Shown piece after piece: positions 57,364 through 64,000 of a DNA stretch of 64,000 bases; position 1 is the first letter of the stretch, and every line of letters begins with the position of its first letter. Source of the stretch: Sphaerisporangium rufum (GTDB lineage Bacteria > Actinomycetota > Actinomycetes > Streptosporangiales > Streptosporangiaceae); the NCBI RefSeq assembly GCF_016863395.1, contig NZ_BOOU01000046.1, positions 62,001 to 126,000 on the forward strand, in the 5' to 3' direction. The position numbers were made by a program, and so were the translations under genes. The notes under the pieces were generated by a model that made no database searches, had not been told where the DNA came from, and saw only the letters and a program-made list of their open reading frames with translations.

Positions 57364-58568
57364 CGGTTCGGCTGCTCACGAACATCGGCCGGCTCTGGAC
57401 CGGCAACGACGTCTGCAGCAACGCGGCGATCCTCGTGCACAACGACCGCATCGCCTGGGTCGGCCGGGCCGCCGACCTGCCGCAGAGCGTGCCTGGGGTC
57501 GTCGACGACATCGTCGACGTCGATCATGTGGAGAACCTCGGCGGGGCCCTGGTCACGCCGGGCCTCATCGACGCGCACACCCATCCGGTTTACGCCGGCA
57601 ACCGCTGGGCCGAGATGGCCATGCGGTCCGGCGGGTCCACGCCGAGCGCCATCACCGCCGCGGGCGGCGGCATCGGCTCGACCGTCACCGTGACCCGCGG
57701 CACCGACCCGTGGACGCTGTGCAACGGCGTCCGCGAGCGCCTGCACGACTGGCTGCTCGGCGGCACCACCACCGTCGAGGCCAAGACCGGCTACCACCTC
57801 ACCCGCGACGGCGAGCTCGCCGACATCCGGCTGCTGCGCGAGCTGGAGAAGGAACCGATGATGCCGCGGGTGCACGTCACGTTCCTCGCCGCGCACGTCG
57901 TGCCGCCGGAGTACTTCGGCCGCCAGCGCGACTACGTCGAGGCCGTCGGCTCCTGGTGCGCCGACGCCGCCGCGGCCGGTGCCGACAGCGTCGACGTCTA
58001 CTGCGACGACGGCCACTTCACCACCGACGAGGCCCGTTGGGTGCTGGCCTCCGGCCGCAACGTCGGCCTGCTGCCGCGCATCCACGCCGGCGCGCACAAG
58101 CGCCGCGGCGCCGTCCAGCTGGCCGCCGAGCTCGGCTGCGCCTCGGCCGACCTGCTGCACAACACCACCGACGAGGACATCGCGCTGCTCGGCAGGTACG
58201 GCGTGCCCGCGGTCGTCTGCCCCAGCACGGCGCTGCAGCAGGGCACCCTCCCGCCGGTCCGCCGGATGCTCGCCCAGGGCGTGACCGTCGCGCTCGGCAG
58301 CGACCACAATCCCGGGCACTGCGGCATCACCTCCATGTCCCTGGTGATCGGGCTCGCGGTCGCCGCCTTCGGCATCAGCGTGGGCGACGCCCTGCGCGCC
58401 GCCACGCTCGGCGGCGCCACCGTGCTCGGCGCCCCGGACCGCGGCGTGCTCGCACCCGGCCGGCTGGCCGACATCGTCCAGTGGGACGCCGACCACGAGG
58501 GCGCCTTCGCCTGGGGCTTCGGCCTCAAGCCCCGCCGGGTCTGGCGCGGCGGCACCCCCGTCCAGTAA
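57360..58568 (+). CDS. hutI: Imidazolonepropionase
   Basis: 402-aa amidohydrolase of histidine breakdown (imidazolone propionate to N-formimino-glutamate). Zn ligands are in LIDAHTHPVYAGNRWAE. VTFLAAHVVPPEYFGRQRDY, VYCDDGHFTTDEAR, IHAGAHKRRGAVQLAAELGC and ALGSDHNPGHCGITSM are family blocks covering the substrate pocket and the catalytic Asp/His. Start MTVRLLTNIGRLWTG is normal for actinomycetes. hutH and hutU are not nearby. The gene is preceded by a coupled 36-codon ORF. Confidence 0.93.
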   Translation: MTVRLLTNIGRLWTGNDVCSNAAILVHNDRIAWVGRAADLPQSVPGVVDDIVDVDHVENLGGALVTPGLIDAHTHPVYAGNRWAEMAMRSGGSTPSAITAAGGGIGSTVTVTRGTDPWTLCNGVRERLHDWLLGGTTTVEAKTGYHLTRDGELADIRLLRELEKEPMMPRVHVTFLAAHVVPPEYFGRQRDYVEAVGSWCADAAAAGADSVDVYCDDGHFTTDEARWVLASGRNVGLLPRIHAGAHKRRGAVQLAAELGCASADLLHNTTDEDIALLGRYGVPAVVCPSTALQQGTLPPVRRMLAQGVTVALGSDHNPGHCGITSMSLVIGLAVAAFGISVGDALRAATLGGATVLGAPDRGVLAPGRLADIVQWDADHEGAFAWGFGLKPRRVWRGGTPVQ

Positions 58569-58814
58569 CCGCCACCGGGCGCCTGGCTCCTGCGGTCCGG
58601 CGCCGGGAACGGAACGCGGGCGGATACGCCCGCCCCCGTCCGGTGACCTGCGCCGGCCGGCTCCACCGGCCGGTCCCGCCGCGGCCGAAGCTCTCGCGTC
58701 CGCCCCGGGCCGGGCACCCATCGCCGGGTCCGGCATGCCGCCCGGCCGGTGTGCCCGTCCGCCGGCCCTGGCGGCCGTGACCTTCCGCAGGTGGCGCCCG
58801 GGTAGCCTTCGGGC

Positions 58815-59669
58815 ATGTCGCAAGCCGTCGCCGTGGTCACCGATTCCAGCGCCGCCCTCGACCCGGCCGAGGCGGGGCGGGAAGGCGTGCTGGTGATCCC
58901 GCTGCAGGTCGCGGTGGGCGGGCGCACCTTCGACGACGTGGCGCAGATCGACGCGGCCGCGGTCGCCGAGGCGCTGGCCGCCTGGTCGCCGGTCACCACC
59001 TCGCGCCCGGCGCCGCAGCGCTTCGCCGACGCCTACGAGGCCGCCGCCGCCCGCGGCGCGGCGAGCGTGGTCTCGGTCCACCTGTCCGCAGCGCTGTCGG
59101 GTACGGCTGACTCGGCGCGGCTCGCCGCGGCGGACGCCCTGGTGCCGGTCGACGTGGTCGACAGCGGCTCGCTGGCCATGGGACTGGGCTTCCCGGTGCT
59201 CGCCGCCGCCCGGGCCGCCCGGCGCGGCGGCACCCGGCAGCAGGTCGCCGCGGCCGCCCGGGCCTGCGCGGCGGAGACGATGACCTACTTCTACGTCGAC
59301 GACCTGGAGCACCTGCGCCGCAGCGGCCGGCTCGGCACCGCGGCGACGTTCCTCGGCTCGGCGCTGGCCATCAAGCCCTTGCTGCACATCACCGGCGGCA
59401 CGATCGTCCCGCTGGAGAAGGTGCGCACCTCGGGACGGGCCATCGCCCGGCTGGCCGACCTCGCGGTCAGTGCCGCGGGCGAGCGGCGGGTGGACGTCGC
59501 CGTGCACCATCTGGCCGCCCCGGCCCGGGCCGGCACGCTGGCCCGGCAGCTGACCGACCGCGTCCCGGGCCTGGCGAGCATGCGGGTGACCGAGGTCGGC
59601 CCGGCCGTCGGCGTGCACGCCGGCCCCGGCATGCTCGGCATCACCGTGGCCCCGGCCATACCGCACTGA
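58815..59669 (+). CDS. DegV-family fatty-acid-binding protein
   Basis: 284-aa two-domain protein. VAVVTDSSAALDP and SVHLSAALSGTADSARLAA are the two acyl-binding signatures, and YFYVDDLEHLRRSGRLGTAA (with IKPLLHITGG after it) is the conserved C-terminal block. DegV proteins carry a fatty acid and in Firmicutes (FakB) present it to a kinase FakA for phospholipid synthesis; no fakA is in the window. It is placed before comEA/comEC, as in other actinomycetes. Confidence 0.9.
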   Translation: MSQAVAVVTDSSAALDPAEAGREGVLVIPLQVAVGGRTFDDVAQIDAAAVAEALAAWSPVTTSRPAPQRFADAYEAAAARGAASVVSVHLSAALSGTADSARLAAADALVPVDVVDSGSLAMGLGFPVLAAARAARRGGTRQQVAAAARACAAETMTYFYVDDLEHLRRSGRLGTAATFLGSALAIKPLLHITGGTIVPLEKVRTSGRAIARLADLAVSAAGERRVDVAVHHLAAPARAGTLARQLTDRVPGLASMRVTEVGPAVGVHAGPGMLGITVAPAIPH

Positions 59670-59738
59670 ACCGCCTACCACCCGCCAGCCGCGTACCTGA
59701 CCTCACGGGACAGAACACCTAGCCGGCCGCTCCGCCGG

Positions 59739-59747
59739 TTATCCACA
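59739..59747 (+). other. Single consensus DnaA box
   Basis: TTATCCACA, an exact DnaA-box consensus, in the 121-base gap before comEA. Isolated; there is no cluster that would make an origin. Confidence 0.4.
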
Positions 59748-59790
59748 GAACGTCGCTCGGCGCCTGCCGGGGTGCCCGGCGCCGCCTAGC

Positions 59791-60753
59791 GTGCCTGGCG
59801 TGCGAACCGTCAACGGGTCGGACGGCGGCGAGGTCGGCGCCGCCCGCCTTTACGCCCTGCGCCCTCCCGCCGGCCCACCGCCCGTCCCGCGCTATCCGGC
59901 CGGCTATCCGGACGGCCTGGAGCACCCGGGGACCGGGTCCGATGCCGACCAGGCCGACCTCGCCCCGGCCGGGCGCCTTCGCGCGTCACCGATGCCGGCC
60001 GGCCCGGACGATGATCGGCGCCGGTCCGGTCCGGCACGGGACCCTGCCGGGCACGACGGCGTGCCGCGCGCGGCGGGAGATCGGGACGGTGGCGCGCCGG
60101 TGATCGGCGGCACGGTGCGGGAGCTGCTGGGGGCCACGATCCCCACCCGGATGGCCGGTCTCGATCCAGGGCGCCCCGGGCTCAAGGTGCTCCTGGTCGT
60201 CGGCCTGCTGGCCGCGCTGGCGGGCGGGGTCTACGCCTGGCGGGCCCGGCCGGAGCCCGAGCCGCTGCCCCCGCCGCTCCCGGTGGCCGCGCCGTCCCGC
60301 CCGCCGGCGAGCCCGACGCCGGTGGCCCGGGTGATGGTGCACGTCGCCGGTAAGGTGCGCAGGCCCGGCCTGGTCGCGCTACCGGGCGGCTCCCGGGTGG
60401 CCGACGCGCTGGCCGCCGCGGGCGGGGTGCGGCCGGGGGCGAGCGCCGGCCCGCTCAACCTTGCCCGCCGGGTGATCGACGGCGAGCAGATCATGGTGGG
60501 CGTGACCGCCGGTCCGGCCGGCTCGGAGCCGATCACGGCCGGTCCGGGCGCGGCCACCGGTGGGGTCCTCGATCTCAACGCCGCGACCACCGACCAGCTG
60601 GAGACCCTGCCCGGGGTGGGCGAGGTGCTGGCGGCCCGGATCGCCGAGTTCCGCACCCGCCACTCCGGGTTCCGCAGCGTCGATCAGCTACGCGAGGTTC
60701 CCGGCATCGGCGAGCGCAAGTTCGCCGAGCTCCGCGACAAGGTCACCGTATGA
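59791..60753 (+). CDS. comEA: ComEA-like DNA-binding protein
   Basis: 320-aa membrane-anchored protein. A polar Pro/Gly/Asp-rich cytoplasmic arm of about 125 residues leads to one helix (LKVLLVVGLLAALAGGVYAW), a Pro-rich linker, an SLBB domain (VHVAGKVRRPGLVALPGGSR), and a helix-hairpin-helix domain (LDLNAATTDQLETLPGVGEV, then LREVPGIGERKFAELRDKV). ComEA binds incoming DNA outside the membrane and hands it to ComEC. Start is GTG 59791, or GTG 59800. The stop overlaps comEC (ATGA). Confidence 0.9.
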   Translation: MPGVRTVNGSDGGEVGAARLYALRPPAGPPPVPRYPAGYPDGLEHPGTGSDADQADLAPAGRLRASPMPAGPDDDRRRSGPARDPAGHDGVPRAAGDRDGGAPVIGGTVRELLGATIPTRMAGLDPGRPGLKVLLVVGLLAALAGGVYAWRARPEPEPLPPPLPVAAPSRPPASPTPVARVMVHVAGKVRRPGLVALPGGSRVADALAAAGGVRPGASAGPLNLARRVIDGEQIMVGVTAGPAGSEPITAGPGAATGGVLDLNAATTDQLETLPGVGEVLAARIAEFRTRHSGFRSVDQLREVPGIGERKFAELRDKVTV

Positions 60754-63311
60754 CCGCCCCCGGCCCGCCCGCACCAGGTCCGCTCGTACCGGTCCCGCCC
60801 GCACCCGGTCCTTCGGCCGCATTCCGCCCGCGCGGGCCAGAGGTGAAAGGTTCGGAGGCGCCGTCGGCGTTCGCCGCCCGCCTGGTGCCGCCGGCCCTGG
60901 CCGCCTGGGGCACCGCCCTGGTGCTGCTCGGCTGCCCGGCCCGCACCGGCGTGCTGACCGCCCTCACCGCCCTGGTCCTGATGGCGGCGGTGGCCGCGAT
61001 GCCACGAGGTCGTCACCTGGCGCCGGGCCGCCGCCCGGGCAGGCCGGAGCGGAGGGGAGCGGGGACGGGCTGGTCGGTCGGGGTCCCGCCCGGTCCCGGC
61101 CACGGTGTGCCGCGGCGGGCCGGCCGATCTCCGGCGCTGCGGGCGGGCCGGGGGGTGGCGCTCGGGATGCTCGGGTGCATCGCGGGGGCCGCGGCTGCGG
61201 TGGCGTTCCGGGTGCACGCCGTCACCTCCGGCCCGGTCGCGGAGCTGGCGCAGCGGCGGGCCGCGGTCGTGCTGGAGGTGACGCTGACCGACGACCCCCG
61301 GGTGCTGCCCGGCCATCGCGGGCTGGTCCGCCGGGACCGCATCGTGGTGCCGGCCGCCGCGGTGCTGGTGACCGCCGGCGGACGGGCCTACGCGGTGCGG
61401 GCGCCGCTGGTCGTGTTCGCCTCCGGTGACGAGTGGCGCGGGCTGCTGCCCAGCCAGCGGCTACGCGTCCACGGCCGGCTGGCCCCTCCCGAGCCGGGCG
61501 AGCTGCTGGCGGCCGTGCTCCTGGCCGCCGGGGCGCCAGAGCGGCTGAGCGGTCCGTCACCGCCGCAGCGGGTCGCCGCGACGTTGCGGTCCGGGCTCCG
61601 GCAGGCGGCGGGCGTCCTGCCGCCGGACGAGCGCGGCCTGCTGCCGGCGCTGGTGGTCGGTGATCTGTCGCTCATGGAGGAACAGGTCCGCGCCGACCTG
61701 AAGACGGCGGGGCTGAGCCACCTGACCGCGGTGTCCGGGGCCAACCTCGCCATCGTCGCCGGCGCGGTGGTGGCCCTGTCCCGGCTGGCCGGCCTGCCGC
61801 TCGGGCTGCGGGCGGCCGGCATGATCGCGGCGATGATGGCGTTCGCGGTCGTGGCCCGTCCCTCGCCGAGCGTGCTGCGCGCGCTGGTCATGGGCTCGGT
61901 GGCCGCCATCGCCCTTGGGACCGGGCGGTCGGCCGCCGGCCTCGGCGCGCTGGCGGCCACGGTTCTCGGCCTGGTGCTGTTCGACCCGGGGCTGGCCCGC
62001 GAGTACGGCTTCGCGCTGTCGGTCTTCGCCACCGGCGGCATCTTGGTGCTGGCGCCCCGGTGGCGCGACCGGCTGGCCGGGCGGCTGCCCCGGATGGTCG
62101 CCGAGGCCATCGCCGTCCCCTGCGCCGCCCAGGCGGCGGTGACCCCGCTGCTGGTGGTGATGGCCGGGCAGCTGGAGCCGGTCGCGGTGCCGGCCAACCT
62201 GCTGGCCGGGCCGGCCGTGGCGCCGGCGACGCTGCTCGGCTTCGCGGCGGCGGTCGTCGCGCCGTTTCACCTGCCGGCGGCCCAGGTCCTGGTCCGGCCG
62301 GCCGGGTACGCGGTGGGCTGGATCATCTGGGTGGCCCGGCAGGCGGCCGGACTCCCGGCCGCGACTCTCTCCTGGCCCGGCGGGCCGGCCGGGCTGCTAC
62401 TGCTCGCCCTGATCGCCGCGACGGCCTGGTTCGTGCTGCGCCGCCGGGCCTGGCGGCTGCTGGCCTGCGCCATGGCCGCCGGCCTGGTGCTGGTGCTGGT
62501 GCTGGCCGGGCCGGTGCTGCGATCGTGGCCGCCGCCGGGTTGGCTGATGGTCTCCTGTGATGTCGGCCAGGGTGACGCGCACGTGCTCGCCGCCGGGGCC
62601 GGCCGGGCCGTGGTGGTCGACACCGGCCCGGATGTGGTGGCGGTGGACCGCTGCCTGCGCGAGCTGGGCGTCCGCGAGGTGCCCCTGCTGATCCTGACCC
62701 ATCCGCACTTCGACCATGTCGGCGGCCTGGACGGGGTGTTCCGGGACCGCCGGGTCGGGGTCGTGCTGACCGGCCCGGGCACCGAGCCGCGCCAGGAGAG
62801 CGCCCGGGTGCACGCCGATCTCGCCCGGCGGCACGTCACGCCCCGGGTGGCCTCGCCCGGCACCGTCTGGCAGATCGGCCCGGTCCGGCTGACCGTCCTC
62901 GCCCCGGACGCCGGCCTGTTGCCGGCGGGGCCGGGGGAGGGCTCGGTCGCGAACAACGCGAGCGTGGTGATCCACGCGAGCTGGGCCGCCGGTTCGGTGC
63001 TGCTGACCGGCGACGTGGAGACCGAGGCCCAGCAGGCCCTGCTGGCCCGCGGGCTGCCGCCCGCCGACATCTTGAAGGTCCCGCACCACGGCTCGGCCCG
63101 GCAGGACCCCGGCTTTCTGGCCGCCACCGGCGCCCGGGCGGCGCTGATCAGCGTAGGGGCGGGCAACGACTACGGCCATCCGGCGCCGCTCACCCTGACC
63201 CGGCTGCGCGATCTCGGCATCCGCGTCCACCGCACCGACCGCGAGGGCGCCCTCGCCGTCATCGCCGACCACGGCCACCTCGCCATCGTCCCCCGCGGCC
63301 CTCCCGGCTGA
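60750..63311 (+). CDS. comEC: ComEC/Rec2-family DNA uptake channel
   Basis: 853-aa membrane protein. An N-terminal region with about three helices and an OB-like outer domain (about 175-260) precedes the competence domain (LKTAGLSHLTAVSGANLAIV and several helices, about 310-580). The C-terminal metallo-beta-lactamase domain (about 600-850) has LTHPHFDHVGGLDGVF, LLTGDVETEAQQALL and KVPHHGSARQDPGFLAATGA. In naturally competent bacteria it transports single-stranded DNA and degrades the other strand. Most actinomycetes carry it without proven competence. Confidence 0.92.
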   Translation: MTAPGPPAPGPLVPVPPAPGPSAAFRPRGPEVKGSEAPSAFAARLVPPALAAWGTALVLLGCPARTGVLTALTALVLMAAVAAMPRGRHLAPGRRPGRPERRGAGTGWSVGVPPGPGHGVPRRAGRSPALRAGRGVALGMLGCIAGAAAAVAFRVHAVTSGPVAELAQRRAAVVLEVTLTDDPRVLPGHRGLVRRDRIVVPAAAVLVTAGGRAYAVRAPLVVFASGDEWRGLLPSQRLRVHGRLAPPEPGELLAAVLLAAGAPERLSGPSPPQRVAATLRSGLRQAAGVLPPDERGLLPALVVGDLSLMEEQVRADLKTAGLSHLTAVSGANLAIVAGAVVALSRLAGLPLGLRAAGMIAAMMAFAVVARPSPSVLRALVMGSVAAIALGTGRSAAGLGALAATVLGLVLFDPGLAREYGFALSVFATGGILVLAPRWRDRLAGRLPRMVAEAIAVPCAAQAAVTPLLVVMAGQLEPVAVPANLLAGPAVAPATLLGFAAAVVAPFHLPAAQVLVRPAGYAVGWIIWVARQAAGLPAATLSWPGGPAGLLLLALIAATAWFVLRRRAWRLLACAMAAGLVLVLVLAGPVLRSWPPPGWLMVSCDVGQGDAHVLAAGAGRAVVVDTGPDVVAVDRCLRELGVREVPLLILTHPHFDHVGGLDGVFRDRRVGVVLTGPGTEPRQESARVHADLARRHVTPRVASPGTVWQIGPVRLTVLAPDAGLLPAGPGEGSVANNASVVIHASWAAGSVLLTGDVETEAQQALLARGLPPADILKVPHHGSARQDPGFLAATGARAALISVGAGNDYGHPAPLTLTRLRDLGIRVHRTDREGALAVIADHGHLAIVPRGPPG

Positions 63312-63541
63312 TCCCGTCCCGCCGAGGCCGCGGGATCCGTGCCGCCGGGCTCCGGCGGGGCGGTGACCAGGCGGGGCCTGATGCTCGCTGCGCCCCAGGG
63401 GCCGTCAGCAGGTGACCTTGTGGCCGCAGCCTGCGGGGGACCGGGGGTGGGCCGTTCCGAGGTCGGGCCCGGGCGGTCGCTGCGCGACGTAGGTGAGCGG
63501 GTGGTGCGCGGCGGGCGGGGTGGGCGTGGGATGCTGCTGGC

Positions 63542-64000
63542 ATGGCGACCAATCCGGCCCCGGTGACGCTCGTGCTGGGCGACGAGGAGCTGCTCGCCGA
63601 ACGGGCGATGGGCGCGGTGGTCTCCGCCGCGCGGGCGGCCGACCCGCAGGCCGAGGTGTACGACCTGTTCGGAAGCAAGGTGGAGCCGGGCGAGCTGACC
63701 CGGCTGACGTCACCGTCCCTGTTCGGTGATCGGTCGGTCATCGCGGTCCGGTCGGCGCAGGACCTGGTGAAAGACGTGATCGCCGAGGCGCTGGCATACG
63801 CCAGGGCGCCGTCGGAGGACGTCACGCTGGTCCTGCTGCACCCAGGGGGCGCCAAGGGCAAGGCGCTGGTGGACGGCCTGAAGAAGGCGGGCGCCGCGGT
63901 GGTGACCGTCACCAAGCTCACCAAGGCGGGGGAGCGGCTGGACTTCATTCGGTCGGAGATGCGCGCCGCCGGGCGGAGCATCAGTGCCGACGCGACGCAG
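63542..64000 (+). CDS. holA: DNA polymerase III delta subunit, N-terminal part
   Basis: First 153 codons of the clamp-loader delta subunit, cut by the right edge. MATNPAPVTLVLGDEELLAE, EVYDLFGSKVEPGELTRLTS, PSLFGDRSVIAVRSAQDL and VTLVLLHPGGAKGKALVDGL follow the actinobacterial HolA pattern. It opens the beta clamp for replication. holA after comEC is a widespread order. The 230 bases between comEC and holA hold no gene I can support. Confidence 0.9.
   Translation, partial: MATNPAPVTLVLGDEELLAERAMGAVVSAARAADPQAEVYDLFGSKVEPGELTRLTSPSLFGDRSVIAVRSAQDLVKDVIAEALAYARAPSEDVTLVLLHPGGAKGKALVDGLKKAGAAVVTVTKLTKAGERLDFIRSEMRAAGRSISADATQ

Overview
The window is very GC-rich (my estimate is above 70 % G+C), densely coded DNA from a high-GC actinomycete chromosome. 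Gene order points there: ftsK, a RodZ-like gene, rimO, pgsA, cinA and clgR; then DUF3046-recA-recX; then gluABCD, miaB, miaA, dapF and hflX. These are core chromosomal neighbourhoods in Streptomyces and Streptosporangiales relatives. F420-type oxidoreductase, DUF3046 and ClgR are actinobacterial hallmarks. I lean to Streptosporangiales but cannot prove it. I see no rRNA, tRNA, CRISPR array, insertion sequence or prophage.

Layout. 1-746: start of an SSS-family symporter (minus) and its control region. 747-7381: ftsK, RodZ-like, rimO-pgsA-cinA (overlapping stops and starts) and clgR behind an ECF-type promoter. 7445-10680: minus-strand operon of a membrane EEP-family protein, a cysteine-free Rrf2 regulator and a Nei-type glycosylase. 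10877-13546: ROK regulator convergent with a NagZ-like GH3 enzyme. 13914-18632: giant Lhr helicase. 18736-21665: VOC protein, DUF3046, recA (LexA box plus a PafBC-type promoter) and recX. 21832-26824: LLM oxidoreductase, RNase Y, and an S9 peptidase homologue that has lost its catalytic serine. 27133-30540: gluABCD-type glutamate ABC transporter. 30796-39117: miaB, a lipoprotein divergent from a CAP-domain protein, MGMT, miaA, dapF and a large TPR-like protein. 39365-42081: exported HNH nuclease-like lipoprotein, SPFH protein and a two-domain VOC protein.

42118-48449 (minus) is one tightly overlapped operon, aceB-glcD-glcE-glcF-iclR: glycolate is oxidised to glyoxylate and condensed with acetyl-CoA to malate, with its own IclR regulator. 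IclR-like boxes (TTCC-N7-GGAA) lie upstream of aceB and also upstream of the symporter at the left edge. 48638-50949: DUF4097 lipoprotein and hflX. 50995-56736 (minus) is a stressosome-derived signalling module: RsbR, RsbS, RsbT, an ATPase-PP2C (RsbX-like) protein, a histidine kinase with a degenerate RsbT-like N-terminus, and a receiver-GAF-PP2C output protein. 57253-64000: hutI with a 36-codon ORF coupled to it, degV, comEA-comEC and the start of holA.

The most unusual items are the stressosome module with its atypical kinase and receiver, the pseudo-peptidase, the exported HNH/SPFH pair, the shared IclR-like boxes, and the regulatory sites at recA and clgR.
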